This document shows positions 1 to 9,148 of a stretch of DNA of 64,000 nucleotides, piece after piece; position 1 is the first letter of the stretch, and the number at the start of each line of letters is the position of its first letter. The position numbers and the translations under genes were made by a program. Source of the DNA: Bifidobacterium [indicum] DSM 20214 = LMG 11587. Its GTDB lineage: Bacteria > Actinomycetota > Actinomycetes > Actinomycetales > Bifidobacteriaceae. Below the pieces are notes generated by a model. It was not told where the DNA came from and did not search any database. It saw nothing but the letters and a program-made list of their open reading frames with translations. The stretch lies in contig NZ_CP006018.1 in assembly GCF_000706765.1 (NCBI RefSeq), positions 1,488,001-1,552,000 on the forward strand, given 5' to 3'.

Positions 1-615
1 AACATCGGCCTGCCGGTTGCCACCTACATCCTGGGCAATCCCACCCTGGTCGCCCCCATCCTGGTCATGCAGCAGGCCATCTTCACCCCCATCAGCCTGA
101 CCGTGCTGGACGCGTCGACCACCGGGAGGCTCTCCCTGAAGACCATCGCCAAGCAGCCGTTGAAACAACCAATCCTGATCGGTTCTTTGGGAGGCATCCT
201 GGTCTCGGCCATCAGTGCCGGTGTCGGGCACTACGTCATCCCCGACTTCGTTTTCAAGCCCATCGACATGATCGGCGCCTCGGCCGTCCCCATGATCCTG
301 ATGGCCTTCGGTATGTCCCTGCGCGGCTCCAGACCATTCGGCAAGGAAACCAACCGTCGGGCCACTCTGACCGTGGTCATCCTCAAGAACCTGGTCATGC
401 CCCTCATCGCCTTTTTCCTGGCCTGGTTCGTCATGGGCTTCCGCGGTGCCGAGCTCTACGGGTGCGTGGTTCTTGCCGCGTTGCCCACCGGTCAGAACGT
501 CTACAACTACGCGGCCAGGTATAACGTGGGCACCACCTTTGCCCGGGACGGAATCCTGGTCAGCACGGTAACCTCGCCGGTTGTCATCGCCCTGATCGCC
601 ATCGTTCTCGGCTAA
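1..615 (+). CDS. AEC-family transporter, C-terminal part (cut by window edge)
   Basis: The reading frame is open from base 1 and ends at TAA 613-615, so the gene begins before the window. The visible 204 residues are almost entirely hydrophobic helices with short loops. They include the NIGLPV stretch near the start and a GMSLRG turn, both typical of the auxin-efflux-carrier (AEC) fold of bacterial malate and auxin-type permeases. Five to six membrane helices can be counted. The substrate cannot be read from the sequence; organic acids are the usual guess for bacterial AEC members. The gene converges on the minus-strand Maf/Nudix gene with a 36-base gap, and no terminator is visible there. 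The family call is firm; the function is only general. Confidence 0.8.
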   Translation, partial: NIGLPVATYILGNPTLVAPILVMQQAIFTPISLTVLDASTTGRLSLKTIAKQPLKQPILIGSLGGILVSAISAGVGHYVIPDFVFKPIDMIGASAVPMILMAFGMSLRGSRPFGKETNRRATLTVVILKNLVMPLIAFFLAWFVMGFRGAELYGCVVLAALPTGQNVYNYAARYNVGTTFARDGILVSTVTSPVVIALIAIVLG

Positions 616-651
616 GACCGACCGGGAGTCCGTAGAGGGTCCTGGACCGGT

Positions 652-2037
652 TCAGTTCCGGGCAGCCAGCCCTTCGAGTCGGCGACGGAAGTTGGGCCAG
701 TCCCGGCCAAAGGCACCCAGGAGGGGACGCGAATCGACCTGGTCGACCGGAACCCAGGCCAATTCAATGCTCTCGTCATCGTTCATATGCGGACTCACCC
801 AATGTCCGGGCCGTTCGAAGGCCAGGATGGTTGTGTACCCCCACGGACCGTGATCCTCACAATGGGAACCGACCACCTGGATATCCTCCGGATGGATATC
901 GGCCTCCTCATAGCTCTCACGCAGGCCACCCTCCAGGGGGTTCTCCCCATCGGATATGGCACCGCCCGGCACACCCCAGGTGCCACCCTCGGCGCTCCAC
1001 TTGGCTCGGTGCTGAAGGAGGACATCGGTCACCGTACCGGTTTGCTTGTCACGCCTGGCCAGGAGAACACCGGCCGCCCCATTCAGCCCCCAATGCTGCT
1101 TTCCGCAGGCACACTTCACCCACCCGTCTCCCGGTTGGTGGACATTCCCCTCGGGTGGGACTACACCGGCCGGATCGGCACAGGTTTCCACCGGCTCCTC
1201 GGCCCCGACCAGGACGGGATCCCAGAGGTCGGCCCAGTGCAATCCCAATTCCTCGACCATGGAACGCAGGGTGGGCATGCTCAGCCCCATGACCCCGCTG
1301 GGGTCACCCTCGATTCCGGTGATGAAAGCACCCCCAAGGCCCTCCAAGGTAAAGGAACCAGCCACCTCCAAGGGCTCTCTACTGGCGATATAGGCCTCCA
1401 TGTCGGCCTGGTCATAGTGCCCGAATGAGACCTTGGCCCGGCTGACACCCTGAACCCGACGCCCTGTAGCCACATCAATCAGACAGTGTCCGGTGACCAA
1501 TGTGCCGGTGCGGCCCCGCATGGCCATGAGCCGCTCCATGGCAATCTCCGGCCTGTGGGGCTTTCCAAGAATTCGCCCGTCCAGGGTGAAAAGCGAGTCG
1601 CATCCCAACAGCAGGGGGCCAACCTTGGCCTGTGCCATACCCGACCAGGACCTGACGGCCTGCTGCATGGGTCGAACCTGCGCAGGGCAAGCGGCCTGCC
1701 CATCAAGGGGCCGAACCACAACCAGGTCTCCCTGGACCCGATGCTCGGTTTCGACAACCGACTGCAGGGTATGCAGAATCAGATCCGCCTTGCCTGCTGC
1801 CAGAACAGAGACCCGGTCCTCTATGGACAGGTCCGTCGCCTTCAATCCCCGCGACCGGGCAGCGTCCTCCAAGGCCCTGGGCTCGTCAAGGTGGGACTTG
1901 CGAATCACCGGGCTGATTCCCGCCTTGACCAGGAGCGCCTGGCGGGAAGGGGACTGGGAGGCCAGAATGAAGGGGACGTGTTCCCCGTTGCCTCCGGTTC
2001 GTACTGCCGCCATTGGTTTCCGGGTTTCAACTGCCAA
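652..2037 (-). CDS. Maf-like nucleotide pyrophosphatase fused to a Nudix hydrolase
   Basis: This is a 461-residue two-domain protein. Residues about 22-280 are a Maf domain: ILASQSPSRQALL near the start, GCDSLFTLDGRILGKP in the middle and a GDPSGVMGLSMPTL segment at the end match the family signatures for cleaving non-canonical NTPs. It is longer than usual (Maf is about 190 residues) because of an insertion at about 95-135. Residues about 310-455 are a Nudix fold with the box GAISDGE-(7)-RESYEE, a normal metal-binding REx2EE core, though Asp replaces the usual second Gly. Both halves would sanitise damaged or odd nucleotides. The start overlaps the end of thrB by 11 bases, so the gene is probably translated as part of the hom-thrB transcript. 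Domain assignments are strong; substrates are inferred. Confidence 0.85.
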   Translation of the reverse strand: MAVETRKPMAAVRTGGNGEHVPFILASQSPSRQALLVKAGISPVIRKSHLDEPRALEDAARSRGLKATDLSIEDRVSVLAAGKADLILHTLQSVVETEHRVQGDLVVVRPLDGQAACPAQVRPMQQAVRSWSGMAQAKVGPLLLGCDSLFTLDGRILGKPHRPEIAMERLMAMRGRTGTLVTGHCLIDVATGRRVQGVSRAKVSFGHYDQADMEAYIASREPLEVAGSFTLEGLGGAFITGIEGDPSGVMGLSMPTLRSMVEELGLHWADLWDPVLVGAEEPVETCADPAGVVPPEGNVHQPGDGWVKCACGKQHWGLNGAAGVLLARRDKQTGTVTDVLLQHRAKWSAEGGTWGVPGGAISDGENPLEGGLRESYEEADIHPEDIQVVGSHCEDHGPWGYTTILAFERPGHWVSPHMNDDESIELAWVPVDQVDSRPLLGAFGRDWPNFRRRLEGLAARN

Positions 2038-3094
2038 TCAGGTCACCTTCCTCGTCACTCTCCACCTGGACCCCATTACGGTCCACATCCAATTGCAGAA
2101 CCTGCCAATGCCCCGATTCGAGCTCACCCTTGGCCAGGGTTTTCAAGTCCTCCGAAGCATCCCCGTAGTGAAGGACGATGACACAGGGACCGGCACCCGA
2201 GACCGCCGCGGCATACCCGTGCCGGCGGAAAAGGCCGATCAGATCGGTCGCAGGTGGCATCAGTCCCGCCCGGTAAGGCTGGTGGAGCCGGTCCTGCGTG
2301 GCCGCGAACAGGAGCGCGTTGGCCCTGGCAGCGAGATTCCCCTGGCCATCGAATTGACCACTCCCCATGTCGGCCATGCCTGAAGGGTTCAATGCTCCCG
2401 GTATCAGGGCGACCCTGGACAGGTTGTGAATGGCATCGGCGTAAGGCACCCGGTCGGGCAGGGCCTGTCGGGCCTTCTGGGTGGACAGTCGGAAGTCGGG
2501 CACAAAGACCGTGGCCCTGATGGCAGGGTCAACCTGGTAGCGCAGACTATGGAAACCGGGGGTCAAGGGTGTCCCTCCCGCTATGGGCAGTGACCCCACC
2601 CCCTCATCAGTGGTGAGATCGTAGGAGACGGTCAAGCCCCCATAGACCGCCGGCGCCACATTGTCGGGGTGCCCCTCGATCTGTGCAGCCAGATCGAAGA
2701 CCGCATCCCTGGAGAATCCTCCCGGGTGGGCGAAGGCTGCAGCCGCGCTGATTCCGGCCACGATGGCCTCGGCGCTGGATCCGAGGCCCCTGGCCTGCGG
2801 GATTCGATTGCGGGCAGTCATGAGGAAGCCGAACCTGGGTAGGCCAAAAACCTGGCAGGCCTTTCGGAATGCGGAGACGACCAGGTGGGTCTCATCCCTG
2901 GGAAGGGTGTCCTCTCCCTCCCCTTCGATGATGACCTTGACACCCGTGTCGGCCGGGTCGTCCGACCGGGTGAAAACGATCTCGTCGTGATAATCCAGCG
3001 CCAGGCCCACGGTATCGAATCCCGAACCCAGGTTGGCGCTGGTCGCCGGCACCCGTATCCGGACGGTCCGCGCGCAGGGACGGTCCGCGCCCAT
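2027..3094 (-). CDS. thrB: Homoserine kinase
   Basis: Phosphorylates homoserine to O-phosphohomoserine in threonine synthesis. The 355-residue product is a GHMP kinase. The N-terminal VRIRVPATSANLGSGFDTVG is the substrate and cofactor segment, and ARGLGSSAEAIVAG is the glycine-rich ATP-binding GLGSSA motif. A C-terminal SGAGPCV motif completes the GHMP set. Its ATG overlaps the stop of hom as TGATG, a sign of translational coupling. The end overlaps the Maf/Nudix start. The length is slightly above the roughly 300-residue norm, with an extended C-terminus. Identification is secure. Confidence 0.95.
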   Translation of the reverse strand: MGADRPCARTVRIRVPATSANLGSGFDTVGLALDYHDEIVFTRSDDPADTGVKVIIEGEGEDTLPRDETHLVVSAFRKACQVFGLPRFGFLMTARNRIPQARGLGSSAEAIVAGISAAAAFAHPGGFSRDAVFDLAAQIEGHPDNVAPAVYGGLTVSYDLTTDEGVGSLPIAGGTPLTPGFHSLRYQVDPAIRATVFVPDFRLSTQKARQALPDRVPYADAIHNLSRVALIPGALNPSGMADMGSGQFDGQGNLAARANALLFAATQDRLHQPYRAGLMPPATDLIGLFRRHGYAAAVSGAGPCVIVLHYGDASEDLKTLAKGELESGHWQVLQLDVDRNGVQVESDEEGDLIGS

Positions 3095-4431
3095 CAGAGG
3101 GCATCCTGGTCAAAGACACGCAGGACGGATGCCTGACCGGTCACCGAATCGAAGGTGGAAACCTGCTTGACCACTCGGCGCAGGGTCACTTCATCACAGA
3201 GGTGGGTGACGACCCTGAGCTGCTGGATCTCCCCGCTGTAGCCCGGATCGTGCATGGTGGGTTTGATGTCCTGGTTGACCCCGTTGATGGATATTCCCTC
3301 CCGGGAGAAGACCTGGGCGATGGCAGCCAGGACGCCGGGCTTGTCATGGATGAGGAAACGAACCGCGAAGGCCGCCCGCGAAGCCTCAAGCGGGGCCATG
3401 GGAATCCGGGCGTACATGGGAATGATTGGTCCCATCCCCTGCTGGGCTATGTGCCTTGCCTCGGTGACCACATCACCAACCACGGCGGAGGCCGTAGGGG
3501 CACCACCGGCACCACGTCCGTAGAGCATCAGGTCGTCGGCCGCCTCCGCGGTGACGAAGACCGCATTGAAGCTGCCCCGGACGGAAGCCAGCGGGTGGGT
3601 GTCCGGAATCAGGGCCGGGTAGACCCTGGCGGAGATGCCTTGGTCCGTCCGCTCCGCCACGACAAGAAGTTTGATGACCCGACGCTCGGCCTTGGCCGCA
3701 GCGATGTCGTCCGCCGTGATTGACCTGATTCCCTCAACCGGAACGTCATCCATCCTCACATCCCGATGGAAGGCCAATGTGGCCATGATGGCGGCCTTGG
3801 CCGCCGCATCCAGACCGTCCACATCGGCCGTGGGATCGGCCTCCGCGAACCCCTTGGCCTGGGCATCGCTCAGCGCCTCCTCGAACTGGAGGCCCTTGGT
3901 GGTCATTTCGTCGAGAATGTAGTTGGTGGTTCCATTGACGATTCCCACCAGACTGGTGATCCTGTCGCCCACCAGGGACTCACGCAGAGGACGGACGATG
4001 GGAATGGCACCACCAACGGCCGCCTCGAAGTAGATATCCACACCATGGTCCTGGGCGGCCCGGTAGAGTTCCGGCCCGTGCTGGGCAAGAAGGGCCTTGT
4101 TGGCCGTGACCACGGAGGCACCGGATTCGATGGCCTTGAGAAGGAGGGTCCTGGCCGGCTCGATGCCGCCAATCAACTCGATGACGATATCGGCCCGGGT
4201 GACCAGGCCCTCCGAATCGGTGGTCAGAAGGGAACGGTCGATCCAATCCGCCGTGACCTTGGAGGGATCCAGCACGGCAATGCCGACCAATTCGAGTGGG
4301 CGCCCGACCCTTCTGGCCAGGTCATCGCATTCTTCTACCAGCAGGCGTGCCGTCTGCGAGCCTACGGTTCCGGCCCCCAGAAGGGCTATGCGGATGGGTT
4401 TATCGGACTCGACTTCGGGCTTCGCGGACAT
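3094..4431 (-). CDS. hom: Homoserine dehydrogenase with ACT domain
   Basis: Reduces aspartate semialdehyde to homoserine, the branch point to threonine and methionine. The 445 residues show a Rossmann motif LLGAGTVGSQTARLL at about 16-30. The central catalytic region carries GIVNGTTNYIL and the conserved GFAEADPTADVDG stretch. A C-terminal ACT domain from about 355 (VRFLIHDKPGVLAAIAQVF) is the usual site of threonine feedback control. An AAGGAG sits 5-6 bases before the ATG. Just upstream an inverted repeat, GCACCC...GGGTGC (4449-4468), may fold in the leader. The gene is coupled to thrB by a one-base overlap. Product identity is secure; regulation is inferred from the domain. Confidence 0.95.
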   Translation of the reverse strand: MSAKPEVESDKPIRIALLGAGTVGSQTARLLVEECDDLARRVGRPLELVGIAVLDPSKVTADWIDRSLLTTDSEGLVTRADIVIELIGGIEPARTLLLKAIESGASVVTANKALLAQHGPELYRAAQDHGVDIYFEAAVGGAIPIVRPLRESLVGDRITSLVGIVNGTTNYILDEMTTKGLQFEEALSDAQAKGFAEADPTADVDGLDAAAKAAIMATLAFHRDVRMDDVPVEGIRSITADDIAAAKAERRVIKLLVVAERTDQGISARVYPALIPDTHPLASVRGSFNAVFVTAEAADDLMLYGRGAGGAPTASAVVGDVVTEARHIAQQGMGPIIPMYARIPMAPLEASRAAFAVRFLIHDKPGVLAAIAQVFSREGISINGVNQDIKPTMHDPGYSGEIQQLRVVTHLCDEVTLRRVVKQVSTFDSVTGQASVLRVFDQDAL

Positions 4432-4581
4432 GTGCGCTCCTTAAGCTTGCACCCGAGGCACCGGGTGCTGTGATTCCTCATCCTAAAGAATCAATCCGAC
4501 ACCTGCGGGGATGATTCCACCCCCCGGAATCCACCATCCTGAGCCGCCTCCTGCTGGTCCGGAACGGTCATGAACGGAACC

Positions 4582-4998
4582 TCAGACCCGAAGCAGATGG
4601 TCTTTCTTATCCGACAGGACCACCCTGACCTCATCGACGACGATTTCAAAGAGGGCCACCCTGTCTCGGACCCGCTTGATGTGCTCCATGTATCCCGGCC
4701 GCTTCTCCTCAAGGACCGGCGCCACCTCCTCAAGGGTCCGGGAACTGGGCCTGGCCACTCCCTCGCCCCGCACACACTCGATCCGCTCCGCGGGGAGGGT
4801 GGTGAAAGCCACCTTGTCGTTCTGCCTGATCTGTTCCACCTTCGCCGATTTCGGATAAGTGACGAAGTAGATGACCTTGTTGACCTTGTCGTAGACGAAA
4901 CCGATCATCCTCACATCAGGCTGCCCATCGACACTGGTGGCCAGGGCCATGAGCTTTTGCGTGTCCATGATCCTCAGGAACTCCTGGCGAACATCCAT
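4582..4998 (-). CDS. Pyridoxamine 5'-phosphate oxidase-like flavin-binding protein
   Basis: A 138-residue single-domain protein of the split-barrel PNPOx-like superfamily. The N-terminal half MALATSVDGQPDVRMIGF and the following VIYFVTYPKSAKVEQIRQN fit the general pattern of small FMN- or F420-binding barrels, with VAFTTLPAE forming the next strand. It is far shorter than true PdxH (about 210 residues), so vitamin B6 synthesis is unlikely. A small redox or cofactor-binding role is more probable. It lies 33 bases after lysA and 150 bases before hom, in the same direction. No partner gene explains its job. The fold call is good; the function is unknown. Confidence 0.7.
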   Translation of the reverse strand: MDVRQEFLRIMDTQKLMALATSVDGQPDVRMIGFVYDKVNKVIYFVTYPKSAKVEQIRQNDKVAFTTLPAERIECVRGEGVARPSSRTLEEVAPVLEEKRPGYMEHIKRVRDRVALFEIVVDEVRVVLSDKKDHLLRV

Positions 4999-5031
4999 GA
5001 TCGTTCTCCTTGCCTTCCGGCTCGTGTGATT

Positions 5032-6573
5032 CTAGCCCTGATCCAGTTCGAGCAGGTCGTCCATGGCCTGCCCCCGCAGCATCAGGTGGTCACCAGCCCC
5101 GTCCACCGCCACGACCGGCGGTATCAGAACCTGGTTGTAGTTGTTGGCCATGGTCCGCCCGTAGGCCCCGGTCACCGGCACCAGGAGGAGGTCCCCCCGG
5201 CGGATGTCCTTGGGCAGGGAAACATCGCGCACGATGATATCGCCCGACTCACAGTGCTTGCCGACCACCCGGGCGCGAATGGTCTCCGAACTGCCCCTCC
5301 TATTGGCCAGAACAGCCGTGTAGTCCGCCCCGTAAAGCGCCGGGCGGATATTGTCACTCATGCCGCCATCCACTGACACGTAAGTCCGCACGGTCCCGTC
5401 CGAGAGGGGTACAGGCTTGACCGTCCCCACCCGATACAGGGTCATGCCGCTGGGGCCTGCAATCCACCGGCCAGGTTCGAAGGAGATGATGGGCATGGGC
5501 ATACCAAGCCGGTCGTTTATCCTGCCGATGGCCAGACCCAGGTCGCCAAGAGCACCCGACAGGTCCATCCGATCCTCGTCCGGCAGGTAGGGAACGGAGA
5601 AACCGCCACCCAAATCCACCTCGGGCAGCAGGAAACCGTCGGTCTCCCAGAAGGTCCGTCTGAGCAACATCATCCGATTGGCTGCCTGCCCGAAGGCCGA
5701 GTCACCGTGAATCTGTGATCCGATGTGGGTATGGATTCCCACCAGTTCCAGGTCGCCTGCATGGGCCTGGATATCCTTCAGAACCCTGATGGCGGGACCG
5801 TTGGCCAGAGTATCCAAGGCGGCGGCCAGGACCGGATTGATCGGAGCCCCATCGGCACCTGCTTGGAAAAGGTCGGAGGAGTTCGCGGACAAGACCCCGT
5901 TGCCAACCTCCGCTGTTCGGGACATTGATTCCTGCCCGTCGCCGGCGCCAAATCGATCAAGTGGACTGGCATCAGCCCCTGGGGCCAGCATGGGGACGCC
6001 GAACTTCTGGTCCTCATGCGATGTGGAGATGTACTCGTGCCCACCGGCATGGACCCCCACCGTGACCCTGAGCATGACCCGGGCCCGCCTGCCCAGGCCA
6101 TGGGCTATGGCCGCTATACGCTCCGGCTCATCGGCCGCATCGATGACGATCTTCCCATACCCCTCCTCTATGGCAAGGGATATCTCCCGATCGGACTTGT
6201 TGTTGCCGTGCAGCACCAGGCGGCGTCCGGGGGCACCGGCTGCCTTGGCAATCAGCATCTCGCCCAGGGTACAGGTATCGATGTTGAGGCCCCTGTCCAG
6301 CATGATCCGGACGACTTCCTTGCTCAGGAAGGCCTTGCCTGCGTAGCTGACCTGGGTGGTGGCTGTGGGAAGACTGCGGCTGGCGGTCTCCCTGAAAATC
6401 CTGGCCCGGTCGGCCATGAAGGAGGTGTCCATCAGATAGAGCGGGGTGCCGTACCGCTCAGCCAGATCCTCTACCGGGATGCTCCGGACATCCACTGCAC
6501 CGGCATCATCCCGCCTGACAGCGGACGGCCAGATATCACCCAGGGCCGCCCCCTCTTCTTTCCGTTGACTCAC
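5032..6573 (-). CDS. lysA: Diaminopimelate decarboxylase
   Basis: Catalyses the last step of lysine synthesis, removing CO2 from meso-diaminopimelate with PLP. The frame is open further upstream, but I place the start at GTG 6573-6571. An AAGGAGG lies seven bases before it, while earlier starts would run deep into argS. The 513-residue product has the PLP lysine context VSYAGKAFLSKE, a GIHTHIGSQI motif, GGGFSVPY, the EPGRW phosphate-binding loop and CESGDII near the C-terminus. An insertion of roughly 60 residues between the KFGVP and THIGSQ elements (about positions 190-255) makes it longer than the usual 420 or so. It follows argS by 43 bases, an order common in Actinobacteria. Confidence 0.93.
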   Translation of the reverse strand: MSQRKEEGAALGDIWPSAVRRDDAGAVDVRSIPVEDLAERYGTPLYLMDTSFMADRARIFRETASRSLPTATTQVSYAGKAFLSKEVVRIMLDRGLNIDTCTLGEMLIAKAAGAPGRRLVLHGNNKSDREISLAIEEGYGKIVIDAADEPERIAAIAHGLGRRARVMLRVTVGVHAGGHEYISTSHEDQKFGVPMLAPGADASPLDRFGAGDGQESMSRTAEVGNGVLSANSSDLFQAGADGAPINPVLAAALDTLANGPAIRVLKDIQAHAGDLELVGIHTHIGSQIHGDSAFGQAANRMMLLRRTFWETDGFLLPEVDLGGGFSVPYLPDEDRMDLSGALGDLGLAIGRINDRLGMPMPIISFEPGRWIAGPSGMTLYRVGTVKPVPLSDGTVRTYVSVDGGMSDNIRPALYGADYTAVLANRRGSSETIRARVVGKHCESGDIIVRDVSLPKDIRRGDLLLVPVTGAYGRTMANNYNQVLIPPVVAVDGAGDHLMLRGQAMDDLLELDQG

Positions 6574-6616
6574 GGCACCCCTCCTTGGCAGCGTGTTCTC
6601 CCTGTGGACGTTCGGA

Positions 6617-8374
6617 TCACATCCTGTCCGGCGCGCAGACACCCAGGAGGTCGAGACCGTTGGCAATGACCTGCTGGACCGCATCGTTGAGCCTGAGTCT
6701 GGCAGCGGCGCGGGCCGGTTCGGGATTCTTGTCCGTCTGCCGGGCCGGATCATCCGCCCCGGTCAACTCCATGGGAACCACCCGCTCCAGGTTGTACCAG
6801 CGATGGTACACACCCGCCAGTTGCTCAAGGTAGTGGGCCACCCGGTGGGGAGCCTTCTGATCGCCGGCGGTCTGCACAACATTTGGATAGAGGGCCAGGG
6901 TGGCCAGAACCTCGTTGTCCGCCTCGGTGTCCAGGAGGGACAAATCGGCCTTGGCTGAATCGATGCCCGCATCGGCCGCGTTCCGGTCGACGTTTTTGGA
7001 CCGGGCGTGGGCGTACTGGACATAATAGACCGGGTTCTCATTGGTATGGGAGGCCAGGAGGTCAAGGTCGATGTCGACGGTCTGGTTGTAGTCGGTACGG
7101 GCCAGGGAGTACCGGGCCGCATCCACCCCGACGGCCTCGACCAGGTCATCGATGGTGACCACGTTGCCTGCCCGCTTGCTCATCCGCACGGTCTGACCGT
7201 CCTTGAGCACATTGACCAGCTGTCCAATCAGGATCTGCATGTTGACGCCCGGCGTATCGCCGAATGCGGCGCAGATGGCCATCATCCTGCCGATGTAGCC
7301 ATGATGGTCCGCCCCAAGCATGTAGATGGCCTCATCACAGGGGTCCTTCTCCCGCCGGCGCTTATTCAGATAGTAGGCGATGTCGGCAGCCACATAGGCG
7401 GCGTTCCCGTCGGATTTGACGACCACGCGGTCCTTGTCATCGCCATACCTGCTCGACCGGAACCAGGTGGCTCCGTCCTTCTCATAGATGTCATCACGGG
7501 TGCGCAGTTCTTCGATGGCCTCCTGAACCTGACCCGACTCATACAGGCTGTTCTCGTGGAACCAGACGTCGAAATCAACGCGGAAGTCCTGCATGGACCT
7601 TCGTATCTCGTCGAACATCATCGGAACGGCCCGACTGCGGAAGGCCTCGCGCTGCTCGCTGTCGCCCTCGGCACCGTCCTCATCCCTGACCCGGGGCAGA
7701 GCCAGTACATCCAGTCCATCGGCCTTGGCCTGGTCCACCACCCTCTGGGCGATCTCATCGATGTAGGCACCCTTGTATCCATCGGCAGGTACGGGCTCAT
7801 GATGTGCCGCAGCAACCAGGGAACGGGCGAATCGGTCGATTTGCGTGCCATGGTCGTTGAAGTAATACTCACGTACCACCTTGGCTCCGTTGGCCTCCAG
7901 GACCCGGGCCATGGAATCGCCGACCGCAGCCCAGCGGGTTCCACCGATGTGGATGGGGCCGGTGGGATTCGCGGAGACGAATTCCAGGTTCAGGGTCCGA
8001 CCCTGTAGATGGTTGTTGGCCCCATAGGACCTACCCTCACTGAGAACGGTGTCGACCACAGCGGCGGCCGAAGCCGAGTCCAGACTGATGTTGATGAAAC
8101 CGGGGCCGGCTACATCCACACCGGAGATTCCGTCGGCCTGGGCCAGGGCCTCAGCCAGGGTCTGCCCCATATCACGGGGGTTCATGCCGGCCTTCTTCGC
8201 CAACTGCATGGCGATATTGGTTGACCAGTCCCCGTGGGAACGGTCCTTGGGCCGCATGACGGCCAGGTCTTCGGCGGCAGGGACCATGGAGGCGTCCAGG
8301 TCACCCAGGCGGCCCGCCTGGGCCAATTCGACGGCGGTTGAGGAAATGATACGGGCAAGTGCTTCAGGACTCAT
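6617..8374 (-). CDS. argS: Arginyl-tRNA synthetase
   Basis: Charges tRNA-Arg with arginine. The 585 residues show the order of a class Ia enzyme: the N-terminal additional domain, then EFVSANPTGPIHIGG containing the HIGH-type signature, the catalytic Rossmann region, and an MSKRAGNVVTIDDL stretch taking the KMSKS position. The C-terminal anticodon-binding helical domain ends with ALxLLGVCAPDRM. Length is normal. It heads the run argS-lysA-(PNPOx)-hom-thrB-maf on the minus strand. A tRNA-Arg gene lies about 700 bases upstream. Confidence 0.96.
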   Translation of the reverse strand: MSPEALARIISSTAVELAQAGRLGDLDASMVPAAEDLAVMRPKDRSHGDWSTNIAMQLAKKAGMNPRDMGQTLAEALAQADGISGVDVAGPGFINISLDSASAAAVVDTVLSEGRSYGANNHLQGRTLNLEFVSANPTGPIHIGGTRWAAVGDSMARVLEANGAKVVREYYFNDHGTQIDRFARSLVAAAHHEPVPADGYKGAYIDEIAQRVVDQAKADGLDVLALPRVRDEDGAEGDSEQREAFRSRAVPMMFDEIRRSMQDFRVDFDVWFHENSLYESGQVQEAIEELRTRDDIYEKDGATWFRSSRYGDDKDRVVVKSDGNAAYVAADIAYYLNKRRREKDPCDEAIYMLGADHHGYIGRMMAICAAFGDTPGVNMQILIGQLVNVLKDGQTVRMSKRAGNVVTIDDLVEAVGVDAARYSLARTDYNQTVDIDLDLLASHTNENPVYYVQYAHARSKNVDRNAADAGIDSAKADLSLLDTEADNEVLATLALYPNVVQTAGDQKAPHRVAHYLEQLAGVYHRWYNLERVVPMELTGADDPARQTDKNPEPARAAARLRLNDAVQQVIANGLDLLGVCAPDRM

Positions 8375-8428
8375 GACCCCAAGTCTAACGGTCCTGGCGA
8401 CGAGACGGCTGTCGAACCCGAACCTGAC

Positions 8429-8818
8429 TCAGGCCAGGGCAATCACATCTATCTCGACCAGGGCGCCTTTGGGAATCATATTGTTGCCGAAGGCCACGCG
8501 GGCGGGGCGCACGGAGCCGATGAAGACCTGGGAATAGGCCTTATCGACCTCGGTGAAATCCTCAACATTGCGCATGTAGACCGTGGCCTTGACCACCTTT
8601 TCCATTCCGGTACCGGCGGCATCGAGTATGCTCTTGATGTTCTTCAGGGCCTGGGCTGCCTGGTCACCGGCCGTGCCCTCCACCAGTTCGCCGGTCTCCG
8701 GGTCAATACCGAGCTGTCCGGAAACGAAAACGAACCCGTTCGCACTGACCGCCTGACTATAGGCACCCAAGGCCTGGGGTGCATACGGCGTGCCGATCTC
8801 TTCAAGACCCTCGTCCAT
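8429..8818 (-). CDS. ridA: RidA-family enamine/imine deaminase
   Basis: A 129-residue member of the YjgF/YER057c/UK114 family, which hydrolyses reactive 2-aminoacrylate released by PLP enzymes. The open frame runs on to 9364 and through a tRNA gene, so that extension cannot be coding. The ATG at 8818-8816 is preceded by AGGAGG and gives the standard family length. Family marks are AYSQAVSANGFVFVSGQLG, the Arg in SVRPARVAF, and the C-terminal GALVEIDVIA. It is transcribed with or after tRNA-Arg and upstream of argS. The call is secure. Confidence 0.93.
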   Translation of the reverse strand: MDEGLEEIGTPYAPQALGAYSQAVSANGFVFVSGQLGIDPETGELVEGTAGDQAAQALKNIKSILDAAGTGMEKVVKATVYMRNVEDFTEVDKAYSQVFIGSVRPARVAFGNNMIPKGALVEIDVIALA

Positions 8819-9075
8819 GAACGTCCTCCTCCTGTGCAGACCCTCCAGCGCCGTCCAGCAGGCGGTCGGGCAGGGGCCAGTGGTCGACCGGGGAATCCCG
8901 GACGAATTGCCTCCAACTATAAACCGCCAGCAATCCTGATGCCGAGCAGTGACCATGTATGGGCCCACCGATAAGCCAGCTCGGAGCATTTCATTCAAGG
9001 AATAAGAAGGGTCCACGGCAATACCTGAGCCAGACTTGAAAAAAGAAACACGATATAAAGGAAACCGAAATGGAG

Positions 9076-9148
9076 TGGGCTCGAAGGGATTCGAACCCTC
9101 GACCTTCTGTTCCGGAGACAGACGCTCTATCCACTGAGCTACGAACCC
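9076..9148 (-). tRNA. tRNA-Arg, anticodon CCG
   Basis: On the minus strand the 73 bases fold as a full cloverleaf. The acceptor stem is GGGTTCG paired with CGAGCCC (one G-T pair), and the D arm reads GCTCAGTGGATAGAGC. The anticodon stem TCTGT/ACAGA encloses CTCCGGA, giving CCG for codon CGG. The T arm is GAGGG-TTCGAAT-CCCTT and the discriminator is A. CCA is not encoded. A T-rich stretch follows on the minus strand and could end transcription. Confidence 0.95.

Noticed and set aside
4449..4468. Riboswitch or attenuator before hom
   Set aside because: There is only one short GCACCC/GGGTGC repeat, with no leader peptide rich in Thr or Met and no second structure. It is mentioned under hom.
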